Notes: a model not told the origin generated them from the sequence alone. Positions 25,721 through 37,542 are shown, counted from the stretch's first letter. The stretch is DNA of 64,000 nt from Gibbsiella quercinecans (GCF_002291425.1 NZ_CP014136.1:5408925-5472924), one strand, 5' to 3'. Made by a program: numbers and translations.

Positions 25721-27115
25721 TTACTGCTTCAGAGCATGCAGGATGGCTTCCACGCTCTGTTTGGCATCGCCAAACAGCATCTGGGTGTTCTCTTTAAAGA
25801 ACAGCGGGTTCTGCACGCCGGCATAGCCGGTGTTCATTGAACGTTTGAATACGATCACGTTCTGCGCCTTCCACACTTCCAGCACCGGCATCCCGGCGAT
25901 CGGGCTGCGCGGATCTTCCAACGCTGCCGGGTTCACCGTATCGTTGGCGCCAATCACCAGCACGGTATCGGTATCGGCGAAATCGTCGTTGATTTCGTCC
26001 ATTTCCAGCACCACGTCGTAAGGCACTTTCGCTTCCGCCAGCAGCACGTTCATGTGGCCCGGCAAACGCCCAGCGACCGGGTGAATACCGAAGCGCACGT
26101 TAATCCCACGGGCACGCAGCTTCTCGGTGATTTCCGCCACTGGATACTGTGCCTGCGCCACCGCCATACCGTAGCCTGGGGTGATGATCACCGAGCTGGA
26201 GTTTTTCAGCAGATCAGCCACTTCTTCCGCCGTGGTTTCACGGTATTCGCCCATTTCTTCGCTTTCACCGGTTGACGAACCGTCGGTACCGAAGCCCCCG
26301 GCGATCACGCTGAAAAACGATCGGTTCATCGCCTTACACATGATGTAAGACAGGATCGCACCGGAAGAACCCACCAAGGCGCCGGTGACGATCAGCAAAT
26401 CGTTGCTCAGCATAAAGCCCGCGGCAGCAGCGGCCCAACCGGAATAAGAGTTGAGCATTGAAACCACTACCGGCATATCCGCACCGCCGATTGACGCCAC
26501 CAGGTGCCAACCAAATGCCAGCGCGATGAGGGTCATGATCAACAGAGCGAACACTTCCAGGCCCACGCTGTCGGTGCGCACAAAAATCACCATCAGCAGG
26601 AAAGAAACCACCAGTGCGGCCAGGTTCAGCTTATGGCGAGCCGGCAGCATCAGCGGTTTGGATGAAATAATGCCGCGCAGTTTGCCGAATGCCACGATGG
26701 AACCGGTGAAGGTGACGGCACCGATGAAGATCCCGAGGAACACTTCGGTCAGGTGAATGTTTTCCATCACCGGATCGGCCAGGGTGCCGTGATCCAGGTA
26801 GCTGTTGAAGCCCACCAGCACCGCTGCCAGGCCGACGAAGCTGTGCAGCACGGCAACCAGCTCCGGCATTTCCGTCATTTCGACTTTCTTCGCCAGATAG
26901 ATACCGATGGAGCCGCCGATAATCATCGCCAGAATGATCCAACCAACATTGCCGGAATCCGGGCCAAGGATGGTGGCAATCAGCGCGATCGCCATCCCGG
27001 CCACGCCAAACAGGTTACCCTGCTTGGACGTTTCATGGCGCGACAGGCCAGCCAGGCTGAAAATAAACAAAATAGCGGCAACAATGTATGCAGCTGTAAC
27101 TAATCCTCCAGACAT
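25721..27115 (-). CDS. pntB: NAD(P) transhydrogenase subunit beta
   Basis: A 464-residue integral membrane subunit of the proton-translocating transhydrogenase, which drives NADPH formation from NADH. The N-terminal two thirds hold about nine helices ([22 protein letters not shown]). The C-terminal cytosolic NADP(H)-binding domain III begins near residue 285 and contains [33 protein letters not shown] and [12 protein letters not shown]. It starts 11 bp after pntA and is cotranscribed with it. Length and motifs match E. coli PntB. Confidence 0.95.
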   Translation of the reverse strand: MSGGLVTAAYIVAAILFIFSLAGLSRHETSKQGNLFGVAGMAIALIATILGPDSGNVGWIILAMIIGGSIGIYLAKKVEMTEMPELVAVLHSFVGLAAVLVGFNSYLDHGTLADPVMENIHLTEVFLGIFIGAVTFTGSIVAFGKLRGIISSKPLMLPARHKLNLAALVVSFLLMVIFVRTDSVGLEVFALLIMTLIALAFGWHLVASIGGADMPVVVSMLNSYSGWAAAAAGFMLSNDLLIVTGALVGSSGAILSYIMCKAMNRSFFSVIAGGFGTDGSSTGESEEMGEYRETTAEEVADLLKNSSSVIITPGYGMAVAQAQYPVAEITEKLRARGINVRFGIHPVAGRLPGHMNVLLAEAKVPYDVVLEMDEINDDFADTDTVLVIGANDTVNPAALEDPRSPIAGMPVLEVWKAQNVIVFKRSMNTGYAGVQNPLFFKENTQMLFGDAKQSVEAILHALKQ

Positions 27116-27125
27116 TTGTTACCCC

Positions 27126-29197
<2,072 letters not shown>

Positions 29198-30148
29198 ATG
29201 AAGCTGAAGACCACGATCATCGCGTCTGCCCTGCTCTCTCTTACCGCTCTGTCTGCTCATGCGGCACAGGAATTAACGCCAGAGAAAGCAGCGGCCATTA
29301 AGCCGTTTGATCGCATCACCATTAGCGGCCGCTTCAATGCCATCAATGAAGCCGCCGATGCCGTATCCCGCCGTGCAGATAAACTGGGTGCCGACGCGTT
29401 CTACATTCAGGACATCAACAACAGCAACAACGGCGGCAACTGGCGTGTTACTGCGGACATCTACCATAAAGATGCCCCTGCGGTGGGCCAGGAACAAAAC
29501 TATCGCGAAATTAATGGGGTGAAAGAGCTGCCGAAAAACGAAGCTTATCTGCTTGAGCCTTACGATACCGTCAGCGTGAGCGGTTTTTACCGCAGCCAGC
29601 CAGACATCAATGACGCCATCTCCCGTAAAGCGAAAGAAAAAGGCGCTTATTCGTTCTTTATCGTGCGCCAGGTTGACGCCAACCAGGGCGGCAACCAATA
29701 TATCACCGCCTATATTTACAAAGCCGATGCGCCAAAACGCGTTGTGCAAAGCCCTGATGCCATCCCGGCCGATTCAGACGCTGGCCGCGCAGCACTGGCC
29801 GCCGGCGGCGCGGCCGCAGCCAAAGTTGAGATCCCGGGTGTTGCCTCTTCCGGCTCTCCTAGCCGCAACGTAGGCCGTTTCTTCGAGACCCAGTCTTCCA
29901 CCGGTCAACGCTATACGGTTACCCTGCCGAACGGCACGAAAATTCAGGAAGTGAACAACGTCACGGCGGCGCAAATGCAGCCGTTTGATTCCGTCACCTT
30001 TACCGGCCATTTCAACAGCATGACGGATGTTTCCACCGAGGTGGCGAAACGCGCCGCAGCCAAGGGCGCCAAGTACTACCACATTACCCGCCAGTGGCAA
30101 AACAAGAGCGGCGGCAACCTGACCGTCAACGCCGATCTCTTCAAATAA
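29198..30148 (+). CDS. ydgH: YdgH-family periplasmic protein with three DUF1471 domains
   Basis: A 316-residue protein beginning with a signal peptide (MKLKTTIIASALLSLTALSAHAA). It holds three DUF1471 (BhsA/McbA-like) repeats at about residues 38-90, 122-175 and 263-316. Each has the pattern PFD/YD-x-(I/V)-(T/S)-(V/I)-(S/T)-G-x-F ... A-x-KGA ... GGN. An Ala/Gly-rich linker (residues 195-220) joins repeats two and three. The length matches E. coli YdgH. The protein is linked to envelope homeostasis and stress, but its mechanism is unclear. A terminator follows at 30172-30200, then an IS200-type insertion. Confidence 0.9.
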   Translation: MKLKTTIIASALLSLTALSAHAAQELTPEKAAAIKPFDRITISGRFNAINEAADAVSRRADKLGADAFYIQDINNSNNGGNWRVTADIYHKDAPAVGQEQNYREINGVKELPKNEAYLLEPYDTVSVSGFYRSQPDINDAISRKAKEKGAYSFFIVRQVDANQGGNQYITAYIYKADAPKRVVQSPDAIPADSDAGRAALAAGGAAAAKVEIPGVASSGSPSRNVGRFFETQSSTGQRYTVTLPNGTKIQEVNNVTAAQMQPFDSVTFTGHFNSMTDVSTEVAKRAAAKGAKYYHITRQWQNKSGGNLTVNADLFK

Positions 30149-30171
30149 TCCGCGTCGTCAGCCTCTTCTGC

Positions 30172-30200
30172 GGGCAGGCCGGTTGGCCTGCCCGTTTTTT
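30172..30200 (+). terminator. Terminator of ydgH
   Basis: A 9-bp stem (GGGCAGGCC / GGCCTGCCC), GGTT loop and run of six T. Confidence 0.9.
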
Positions 30201-30205
30201 GTCGA

Positions 30206-30914
30206 TGGAAAACCCCCAGCTAGGCTGGGGGTTCCGGAAAGCTTTCAGCTTTAAGCCAGTTATTAAAACCCCTTTTGATTTGTTAAAACATCTTGCGGTC
30301 TGGCAACTGCAAAAGTTCAACAAGAAATCAAAAGGGGGTCCCAATGGGGGACGAAAAGAGCTTAGCGCACACCCGATGGAACTGTAAATATCACATAGTT
30401 TTTGCGCCAAAATACCGAAGACAAGCGTTCTACGGAGAGAAGCGTCTGGCGATAGGCAGTATCTTAAGAAAGCTATGTGAGTGGAAAAATGTACGGATCC
30501 TGGAAGCTGAATGCTGCGCAGATCATATCCATATGCTTGTGGAAATCCCGCCCAAAATGAGCGTATCTGGCTTTATGGGATATCTGAAAGGGAAAAGCAG
30601 TCTGATGCTTTATGAGCAGTTTGGAGATCTGAAATTCAAATACAGAAACAGGGAGTTCTGGTGCCGGGGGTACTACGTAGATACGGTGGGGAAGAACACC
30701 GCGAAGATACAGGAATACATAAAGCACCAACTTGAAGAGGATAAAATGGGCGAGCAGTTATCGATCCCTTACCCGGGTAGCCCGTTTACGGGCCGTAAGT
30801 AACGGGGTCTGATGCAAATGTCAGATCGTATGCGCCTGTTAGGGCGCGGCTGGTAACAGAGCCTTATAGGCGCATCAGAAAAACCTCCGGCTATGCCGGA
30901 GGATATTTATTTTC
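30206..30914 (+). mobile_element. IS200/IS605-family insertion sequence (IS200/IS1541-like)
   Basis: An element of about 0.7 kb with no terminal inverted repeats. It has subterminal hairpins at each end: AACCCCCAGC-tag-GCTGGGGGTT (30211-30233) on the left and CCTCCGGC-tat-GCCGGAGG (30884-30902) on the right. These are the structures that TnpA of this family recognises in single-stranded DNA. A second imperfect hairpin (AACCCCTTTTGATT ... AATCAAAAGGGGGT) overlaps the transposase ribosome binding site, as in IS200, where it limits translation. Exact ends are uncertain by a few bases. Confidence 0.85.
30344..30802 (+). CDS. tnpA: IS200-type Y1 transposase TnpA
   Basis: A complete 152-residue HUH/Y1 transposase that moves the element as single-stranded DNA. 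The metal-binding HUH motif is ADHIHMLVEIPP near residue 60. The nucleophilic tyrosine lies in the helix KIQEYIKHQLEE near residue 125. YHIVFAPKYRR opens the conserved core. No frameshift or internal stop is visible, so the element may still be active. The start at 30344 lies just after the base-paired leader. No tnpB is present. Confidence 0.92.
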   Translation: MGDEKSLAHTRWNCKYHIVFAPKYRRQAFYGEKRLAIGSILRKLCEWKNVRILEAECCADHIHMLVEIPPKMSVSGFMGYLKGKSSLMLYEQFGDLKFKYRNREFWCRGYYVDTVGKNTAKIQEYIKHQLEEDKMGEQLSIPYPGSPFTGRK

Positions 30915-31097
30915 CGTAACCGAATAATGAATAACTTTTTACCCACTCCGCATATTCAATCATTGCATGCTGTTGCCTCCCACCGTAAAATCTGCGGCAA
31001 AAATTAGGGTAATCCTCTTTTTAATTACGAATGGTTATTACTTTGTTGCAACCATTTAATGCCCCGTAGTTGATTATTCTGCATTCAAGGTCTGTCA

Positions 31098-32489
31098 TTG
31101 GAAAAAAAACTTGGTCTTACCGCATTAACCGCACTGGTGCTCAGCTCCATGCTTGGCGCTGGGGTGTTCAGCCTGCCGCAGAACATGGCCGCAATCGCCA
31201 GCCCGGCGGCACTACTGCTGGGCTGGGGGATCACCGGCGTGGGCATCCTGTTCCTGGCGTTCGCCATGCTGTTGCTGACCCGGCTGCGCCCCGATCTGGA
31301 CGGCGGCATTTTTACCTACGCCAAAGAAGGTTTTGGCGATTTGGTCGGTTTTTTCTCTGCCTGGGGCTACTGGCTGTGCGCGGTGATCGCCAACGTGTCT
31401 TATCTGGTGATTGTCTTTGCTGCCCTGAGCCTGTTTACCGATCGCAACGGTGCGGTGATTTTTGGCGACGGTAATACCTGGCAGGCGTTGCTGGGGGAAT
31501 CCTTGCTGCTGTGGATGGTTCATTTGCTCGTGCTGCGCGGCGTACAGACCGCTGCCGGCATCAACCTGGCGGCGACGCTGGCGAAGCTGTTGCCGCTTGG
31601 CCTGTTTACCGTGCTGGCAATCTTCGCGTTCAGGCTGGATGTGTTCACCCTGGATTTCCACGGCGTGGCCCTGGGCAAACCGGTTTGGGAACAGGTCAAA
31701 AACACCATGTTGATCACGCTGTGGGTGTTTATCGGCGTGGAAGGCGCGGTAGTGGTTTCCGCCAGGGCGCGTCAGAAGAAAGACGTTGGCCGCGCCACCC
31801 TGCTTGCCGTGCTGGCGGCGCTGGCGGTGTATCTGCTGATCACGCTGCTCTCGCTTGGCGTGGTGCCGCGGCATGAGCTGGCGCAAATGCGCAACCCGTC
31901 AATGGCCGGGTTGATGGTAACGCTGCTCGGCCCATGGGGCGATATTATTATTGCCGCAGGGTTGGTGGTATCGGTCTGCGGCGCCTACCTGAGCTGGACC
32001 ATTATGGCGGCGGAAGTCCCGCTGTTGGCGGCGCAACACGGTGCTTTCCCCAAAATTTTCCGCTGGCAGAACCGCCACCACGCCCCGGCCGCTTCGCTGT
32101 GGCTGACCAATGGCGCAGTACAGGCCGCACTCTTGCTAATTTGGCTGACCGGCAGCAACTATAACGCCTTGCTGACCATCGCTTCCGAGATGATTTTGGT
32201 GCCGTATTTTCTGGTGGGCGCGTTCTTATTTAAAGTCGCACGGCAACGCCGGGATAACCGCCTGCTGCTGGTGGCCGTGGGAGCATGCGCCTATGGCTTA
32301 TGGTTGTTGTACGCTTCGGGGATGATGCACTTATTGATGTCGGTGCTGTTGTATGCGCCGGGGCTGTTGGTCTTTACCGCTGCCCGCCGCAGCCATCAGG
32401 CCGCTGAACTGCTAAACCGATTGGAGAAAGGCGGAATTTGCCTGCTGCTGCTGGCTGCCGTGCCCGCCGGTTGGTTCTTGCTGCATTAG
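31098..32489 (+). CDS. ydgI: APC-family basic amino acid antiporter YdgI (ArcD-like)
   Basis: A 463-residue inner-membrane transporter with about 12-13 helices, closely matching E. coli YdgI. The first helix carries SSMLGAGVFSLPQNMA. Further conserved segments are DGGIFTYAKEGFGDLVGFFSAWGYWLC, WVFIGVEGAVVVSARAR and SWTIMAAEVPLLA. The family exchanges arginine for ornithine. The start is TTG 31098, in frame with the conserved N-terminus EKKLGLTALTAL, with AAGG seven bases before it. The rare start may lower expression. Confidence 0.85.
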   Translation: MEKKLGLTALTALVLSSMLGAGVFSLPQNMAAIASPAALLLGWGITGVGILFLAFAMLLLTRLRPDLDGGIFTYAKEGFGDLVGFFSAWGYWLCAVIANVSYLVIVFAALSLFTDRNGAVIFGDGNTWQALLGESLLLWMVHLLVLRGVQTAAGINLAATLAKLLPLGLFTVLAIFAFRLDVFTLDFHGVALGKPVWEQVKNTMLITLWVFIGVEGAVVVSARARQKKDVGRATLLAVLAALAVYLLITLLSLGVVPRHELAQMRNPSMAGLMVTLLGPWGDIIIAAGLVVSVCGAYLSWTIMAAEVPLLAAQHGAFPKIFRWQNRHHAPAASLWLTNGAVQAALLLIWLTGSNYNALLTIASEMILVPYFLVGAFLFKVARQRRDNRLLLVAVGACAYGLWLLYASGMMHLLMSVLLYAPGLLVFTAARRSHQAAELLNRLEKGGICLLLLAAVPAGWFLLH

Positions 32490-32513
32490 TGGAGCTGGCC
32501 GGGCAAGCCCCGG

Positions 32514-32927
32514 TCAGCCACCCTGGCAATGGGTGATAACGATACGTTCCCCCACTTGAGCAATCACGATATGCGCGGCGCACTCGCGCTGAATGGCCTT
32601 TAATTGCCCGGCATCCAATGCGTAAGGCAGTTGAATATCAAAGGCCGACAGCCCCTGTTTCTCCGCCAGATCGATCAGGCGAACAATATTGGTTTCATCG
32701 CTGACTTGCGTCGAGACTACCTGCAACGCCAGCTCTTTTAAGCGCTCGTTACGCGTTTGCGCCGCCGCAGCGCCACGCGATTTTAAAACCATGCCAAAAA
32801 TTGGCATCACGCCATAAATGGCATCGACAAAGCGCCAATGCTTTTTGCACGATGCGGACAGAAAATCCATGTAATCAAAACAGATTTTCTCACTGTGCTC
32901 GACGGATGCAAGGTGACTGCTGCTCAT
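32514..32927 (-). CDS. Hypothetical protein, convergent to ydgI
   Basis: A 137-residue protein I do not recognise. It has no signal peptide or convincing transmembrane helix. The N-terminal third is aromatic and Cys-containing (CFDYMDFLSASCKKHWRF). The middle is basic (KSRGAAAAQTRNERLKEL). The C-terminal part alternates beta-like and helical stretches and ends IVITHCQGG. The start is preceded by GGAAGGGATGAG. It converges on ydgI with a hairpin between the two, and E. coli has no gene at this position. Confidence 0.6.
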   Translation of the reverse strand: MSSSHLASVEHSEKICFDYMDFLSASCKKHWRFVDAIYGVMPIFGMVLKSRGAAAAQTRNERLKELALQVVSTQVSDETNIVRLIDLAEKQGLSAFDIQLPYALDAGQLKAIQRECAAHIVIAQVGERIVITHCQGG

Positions 32928-32986
32928 CCCTTCCTTCCTCTCATGGCCAGTGGATACATCCCTATTGGGGACTCAACGCGAAACCC

Positions 32987-33109
32987 TACCCCAAATAATT
33001 AGCGTTGCAGGCCGGCGGCAATCAAACAAAACCCGATGGCCTTACGCAAGTAAGTGATTCGGGTAACAGAACGCAGCCAACACACCTGTAACTTGAAGTA
33101 TGTAGGTAT
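32987..33109. repeat. Degenerate ERIC element
   Basis: About 123 bp aligned with the full ERIC at 61455-61580. Shared segments include ATAATT..CG/GTTGCAGG, CAAGTAAGTGA, and CAGCCAACACACCTG followed by ACTTGAAGTATG. The core differs (GCCTTACGCAAGTAAGTGATTCGGG), so it is an older diverged copy. It lies just upstream of folM. Confidence 0.8.
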
Positions 33110-33176
33110 ACCTATTTTCCGCCGTATAATGGCATAATTCCCCTACTGTTTGCCAGCCTGCTCAGGAGCTTTATTA

Positions 33177-33899
33177 ATGGAATCACATCACCCGGCCCCC
33201 ATACTGATTACTGGCGGCGCCCGCAGGATTGGGCTTGCACTTGCCAGGTCATTTTTACAACGGGATATTCCGGTGATCATCGCTTACCGCAGCGATTACC
33301 CCACGCTGGCAGAATTAAAACAGCTTGGCGCCATTTGTATTCAGGGTGATTTTTCCACTCACGAAGGCATCTACCATTTTGCCGGGCGCGTACAGCAGGC
33401 CGCGCCCAAACTGCGGGCGGTTATCCATAATGCCAGCGCCTGGCTGGCGGAATCGCCCGATATGCCGCCGGAACAGGTTATGGCAGCGATGCTGCAAATC
33501 CACGTCTATACGCCCTATCTGCTTAATCAGTTACTGGAGCAGAACCTGCGCGGCCAGGGGCTGGCCGGCGCGGATATCATCCACCTGACCGACTACGTGG
33601 TGGAAAAAGGCAGCGATAAACATATCGCCTACGCCGCCAGCAAAGCCGCATTGGATAACATGACGCGCTCGTTTGCCCGCAAGCTGGCGCCGGAGGTGAA
33701 GGTGAATGCCATCGCCCCTTCGCTGATCCTGTTCAACCCAGGCGATGATGCTGCCTACCGCCAGCAGGCGCTGCAGAAATCGCTGATGAAAATCGTGCCG
33801 GGCGAAAATGAGGTGGTCAACCTGGTCGATTATCTGTTGGGCAGTTGCTACGTTACCGGGCGCACCCATGGCGTCGACGGCGGCCGCCCGCTGCGCTAA
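33177..33899 (+). CDS. folM: Dihydromonapterin reductase FolM
   Basis: A 240-residue short-chain dehydrogenase that reduces dihydromonapterin (and weakly dihydrofolate) with NADPH. The TGGARRIG motif near residue 13 binds the cofactor, with the arginine pair typical of pteridine reductases. IHNASAWLAE replaces the usual NAG, and the catalytic YAASKAAL carries Tyr and Lys near residue 150. GVDGGRPLR ends the protein. AGGAG lies before ATG 33177; the open frame upstream to 33150 is not conserved. Confidence 0.88.
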   Translation: MESHHPAPILITGGARRIGLALARSFLQRDIPVIIAYRSDYPTLAELKQLGAICIQGDFSTHEGIYHFAGRVQQAAPKLRAVIHNASAWLAESPDMPPEQVMAAMLQIHVYTPYLLNQLLEQNLRGQGLAGADIIHLTDYVVEKGSDKHIAYAASKAALDNMTRSFARKLAPEVKVNAIAPSLILFNPGDDAAYRQQALQKSLMKIVPGENEVVNLVDYLLGSCYVTGRTHGVDGGRPLR

Positions 33900-33964
33900 A
33901 GGCATGGCGCAGGCCATAGCGGCGCGTTATGCTGCTTACGGTGTCCCTAACGAAACGACAAATA

Positions 33965-34687
33965 ATGCATAAAATTGTTTTTGTAGAAGACGATCTGGAA
34001 GTGGGCAAACTGATCGCAGCCTATTTGGGTAAACATGATATCGATGTGCTGATTGAACCGCGCGGTGATACCGCCCAGGCGCGTATTGAGCAAGAACAGC
34101 CGGATTTGGTGTTGCTGGATATTATGCTGCCGGGCAAAGACGGTATGACGCTGTGCCGCGATCTGCGCCCGATATTCCCCGGCCCGATTGTGCTGCTCAC
34201 TTCGCTCGACAGCGATATGAACCATATCTTGTCGCTGGAGATGGGCGCCAATGACTATATTTTGAAAACCACGCCGCCGGCCGTGCTGTTGGCCCGCCTG
34301 CGGCTGCATCTGCGCCAACACGGCAACCAGCCGAAAGAAGCACTGACGCAAACCATTACCCCGCATAACACCCTGCACTTTGGGCTGCTGTGCATCGATC
34401 CGACCAACCGGCAGGTGACGCTCGGCGATGAGAACATCACCCTGTCCACCTCAGATTTTGATCTGCTGTGGGAACTTGCCACCCACGCTGGGCAAATCAT
34501 GGATCGCGAAGCGCTGCTGCAAAACCTGCGTGGCGTAAGCTATGACGGGCAGGATCGCAGCATTGATGTGGCGATCTCACGGCTGCGCCGCAAGCTTTAC
34601 GATAACGCGCTGGAACCTTTTCGCATCAAAACCGTGCGCAACAAAGGCTATCTGTTCGCGCCGAATGCCTGGGATGTGGTGCAGTAA
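33965..34687 (+). CDS. rstA: Response regulator RstA
   Basis: A 240-residue OmpR/PhoB-type response regulator. The receiver domain (residues 1-115) has acidic pocket residues EDD near position 8, the phospho-acceptor aspartate in LVLLDIMLPGKDG near position 52, and the conserved lysine in ILKTTPP. The C-terminal winged helix carries SIDVAISRLRRKL. In enterobacteria RstAB is linked to PhoP and affects acid, iron and biofilm responses. The stop overlaps the rstB start by one base. No PhoP box was evident upstream. Confidence 0.92.
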   Translation: MHKIVFVEDDLEVGKLIAAYLGKHDIDVLIEPRGDTAQARIEQEQPDLVLLDIMLPGKDGMTLCRDLRPIFPGPIVLLTSLDSDMNHILSLEMGANDYILKTTPPAVLLARLRLHLRQHGNQPKEALTQTITPHNTLHFGLLCIDPTNRQVTLGDENITLSTSDFDLLWELATHAGQIMDREALLQNLRGVSYDGQDRSIDVAISRLRRKLYDNALEPFRIKTVRNKGYLFAPNAWDVVQ

Positions 34688-35991
34688 TGAAAAAACTTTT
34701 CATCCAGTTTTTTCTCCTGCTTTTTGTCTGTTTTCTGGTGATGACCATGCTGGTTGGCTTAGTCTACAAGGTTACCGCCGAACGTGCCGGCCGGCAGTCA
34801 ATGGACGATCTGATGAAAAGCTCGCTGTATTTGATGCGCAGCGAGCTGCGGGAAATCCCACTTAAAGACTGGAATAAAACCATCGCCACGCTGGATCTGA
34901 ACCTGTCTTTCAAACTGCATATTGAGCCGCTGGGCAAACAGGCGCTAAGTGACGAGTTGAAAAAGCGCCTGCGGCAGGGCGAGATCGTCGCGCTCGACGA
35001 TCAATATACCTTTATGCAGCGCATACCACGCAGCCATTACGTTCTGGTGGTCGGCCCGATCCCTTATCTGTTTTATCTGCACCAGATGCGCTTGCTCGAT
35101 CTGGCGGTATTGCTGTTAATCGGCATGTCCCTGGCGCTGCCGGTGTTTCTCTGGATGCGCCCGCACTGGCGCGATTTAATGAAGCTGGAAAACGCCGCAC
35201 AGCGCCTGGGCGCCGGGTACCTGGACGAGCGTGCCCATTTCGAGCCCACCTCCAGCCTCAGCCGGCTTGGCGTGGCGTTCAACCAAATGGCCGATAACAT
35301 CAATACCCTGATCGCCAGCAAGAAACAGTTGATTGACGGTATTGCGCACGAGTTGCGCACACCATTGGTGCGCCTGCGCTACCGCCTGGCGATGAGTAAT
35401 AACCTGACGGATGACGAACAGCAGGCGCTCAATCGCGATATCGGCCAGTTGGAATCGCTGATCGATGAATTGCTGACTTACGCACGCCTGGATCGCCCAC
35501 AGGTGGCGCTGAATATCGGGCCGATTGATTTACCCGTTTGGCTTCAGGATAAAATCGCCGATGTGCGCCTGATCCATCCTGACCGCGAAATTCTGCTGGA
35601 TATCCCGCATCCTGGCAACTTCGGCGGCGCCGATGTGCGCTTAATGGAACGGGTGCTGGATAATCTGGTCAACAATGCACTGCGCTACTGCCAGCAACGG
35701 CTGCGCATTAGCCTGTGGCTGGATGGCGATTTGGCCTGCCTGCAGGTTGAGGACGATGGGCCGGGTATCCCGCTGGAAGAGCGTGAACGGGTATTCGAAC
35801 CCTTTGTTCGCCTTGATCCCAGCCGCGATCGCGCCACCGGCGGTTGCGGACTGGGCCTGGCCATCGTGCATTCCATTGCCCTGGCATACCAGGGGCAGGT
35901 TTTTGTTGAGGGTAGCCCGCTAGGCGGCGCCAGTTTCCGTTTCTGCTGGCCCGTGAAACACCCTCTTGGTTTAACCACCGAGCCGGTTTAG
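34687..35991 (+). CDS. rstB: Sensor histidine kinase RstB
   Basis: A 434-residue inner-membrane sensor kinase. Two membrane helices (about residues 5-25 and 135-157) bracket a periplasmic domain. A HAMP region follows (SLSRLGVAFNQMADNIN). The phospho-acceptor histidine lies in DGIAHELRTPLVRLRY near residue 223. The ATPase domain has the N box (LDNLVNNALRYC), G1 (DDGPGIP) and G2 (GGCGLGLAIVHS). It is coupled to rstA by the one-base overlap TAATGA and pairs with it. Confidence 0.92.
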   Translation: MKKLFIQFFLLLFVCFLVMTMLVGLVYKVTAERAGRQSMDDLMKSSLYLMRSELREIPLKDWNKTIATLDLNLSFKLHIEPLGKQALSDELKKRLRQGEIVALDDQYTFMQRIPRSHYVLVVGPIPYLFYLHQMRLLDLAVLLLIGMSLALPVFLWMRPHWRDLMKLENAAQRLGAGYLDERAHFEPTSSLSRLGVAFNQMADNINTLIASKKQLIDGIAHELRTPLVRLRYRLAMSNNLTDDEQQALNRDIGQLESLIDELLTYARLDRPQVALNIGPIDLPVWLQDKIADVRLIHPDREILLDIPHPGNFGGADVRLMERVLDNLVNNALRYCQQRLRISLWLDGDLACLQVEDDGPGIPLEERERVFEPFVRLDPSRDRATGGCGLGLAIVHSIALAYQGQVFVEGSPLGGASFRFCWPVKHPLGLTTEPV

Positions 35992-36024
35992 CGCCGGCCG
36001 GCCGAAGGCACTTGGGAGCTGACT

Positions 36025-37521
36025 ATGACTGCTGCAACATCTTCATCCGCCTATGGCGAACTTTGTACTCTGTTCACGCGCCTGGCGCGCTTTGATCATC
36101 TTTCTGCCATCGCCGGTTGGGATATGCAGACCATGATGCCGCCCGGCGGCAGCAAAGCGCGGGCAGAGGCCTTAGCAGAACTCAGCGTGCTGCGGCACCA
36201 GCTTTTGTCGGCACAGACAACCGGCGCCCTGCTCGATCGCGCCTGGCAGGAAACGCTAAGCGAGATTGAGCGCGCCAACCTGGTGGAAATGCGGCGCCAG
36301 TATGACAATGCCGTGGTGGTGCCGGCCGATCTGGTGGAAGCCAAATGGCTGGCCGGCGCGCGCTGCGAACATGCCTGGCGTGTACAGCGCCCGGCCAACG
36401 ACTGGCAAGGCTTTGCCGAAAACCTGCAGGAGGTGGTGAAACTCAGCCGCCAGGAAGCGCAGATCCGTGCGCAGGCCGCAGGCTGCGGCCGCTATGACGC
36501 CCTGTTGGCTATGTTTGAACCCGGGCTGCGCAGCAGTGAACTGGATCGTATTTTTGCCGATCTGACCACTTGGCTGCCGGATCTGCTGCAACGGGTGGTC
36601 GCCAGGCAGCAGCAGGAACCGCTTCTGACGCCGCAGGGGCCATTCGACATTGAGCGCCAGCGCCAATTAGGGCTTAGCGCGATGAAATTGCTCGGCTTCA
36701 ACTTTGACGCCGGCCGTGTGGACGTTAGCGCACACCCATTCTGCGGCGGCGTACCGGAAGACGTTCGGATCACCACCCGCTATAACGAAACGGAATTTCT
36801 TACGGCCTTGATGGGCATCGTGCATGAAACCGGCCACGCCCGTTATGAACAGAACCTGCCGCGCGAATGGCTGGGACAACCGATTTCCTCCGCCCGCTCC
36901 ACCGCCATTCACGAATCACAAAGCCTACTGTTTGAAATGCAGTTGGCGCGCACCGAAGGTTTTCTCAAGCACCTGCGCCCATTGGTGGTTGCACAATTTG
37001 GCGAACAGCCGGCGTTGGCTGAAGACAACTTTATCCGCCTTAACCAGCGGGTAAAACCGGGCTTAATTCGCGTTAACGCCGACGAAGTCAGTTACCCGGC
37101 GCACATCATCCTGCGCTATGAAATAGAAAAGGCACTGATTGAAGGCGATATCGAGGTGGCGGATATCCCCGCGTTGTGGAACGAGAAAATGCAGCGCTAT
37201 CTGGGGCTGGACACCGTTGGCAACTACCGTAACGGCTGTATGCAGGATATTCACTGGACCGATGGCGCTTTCGGCTACTTCCCGACCTATACGCTGGGCG
37301 CCATGTACGCGGCACAGTTGTTCAATGCCGCACGCCAGGCAATCCCAACGCTGGATAGCGATATCGCCCAGGGTAACCTCACTTCGCTGTTCCATTGGCT
37401 GCAACAAAATATCTGGCAACACGGCAGCCGCTACCCGACGGCCGAGTTAATCGGCAACGCCACCGGCGAACCATTAAATCCACGTTATTTCCGGCAACAC
37501 CTGGAAAGCCGTTACCTGTAA
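36025..37521 (+). CDS. M32-family (Taq) carboxypeptidase
   Basis: A 498-residue metallocarboxypeptidase of peptidase family M32. The Zn-binding and catalytic motif HETGHARYEQ (HEXXH) lies near residue 271, and a downstream Glu ligand is in IHESQSLLFEMQ near residue 298. DMQTMMPPGG in the N-terminal helical lid and the C-terminal GYFPTYTLGAMYAAQLF are family signatures. No signal peptide is visible, so it should be cytosolic, trimming C-terminal residues from peptides. It sits alone after rstB; E. coli has tus/fumC at this position. A hairpin follows the stop. Confidence 0.88.
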   Translation: MTAATSSSAYGELCTLFTRLARFDHLSAIAGWDMQTMMPPGGSKARAEALAELSVLRHQLLSAQTTGALLDRAWQETLSEIERANLVEMRRQYDNAVVVPADLVEAKWLAGARCEHAWRVQRPANDWQGFAENLQEVVKLSRQEAQIRAQAAGCGRYDALLAMFEPGLRSSELDRIFADLTTWLPDLLQRVVARQQQEPLLTPQGPFDIERQRQLGLSAMKLLGFNFDAGRVDVSAHPFCGGVPEDVRITTRYNETEFLTALMGIVHETGHARYEQNLPREWLGQPISSARSTAIHESQSLLFEMQLARTEGFLKHLRPLVVAQFGEQPALAEDNFIRLNQRVKPGLIRVNADEVSYPAHIILRYEIEKALIEGDIEVADIPALWNEKMQRYLGLDTVGNYRNGCMQDIHWTDGAFGYFPTYTLGAMYAAQLFNAARQAIPTLDSDIAQGNLTSLFHWLQQNIWQHGSRYPTAELIGNATGEPLNPRYFRQHLESRYL

Positions 37522-37542
37522 AACAAACGCGCACCGCGCAGA

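Noticed and set aside
33900..33964. PhoP box before rstA
   Set aside because: No GTTTA direct repeats were found in the short gap.
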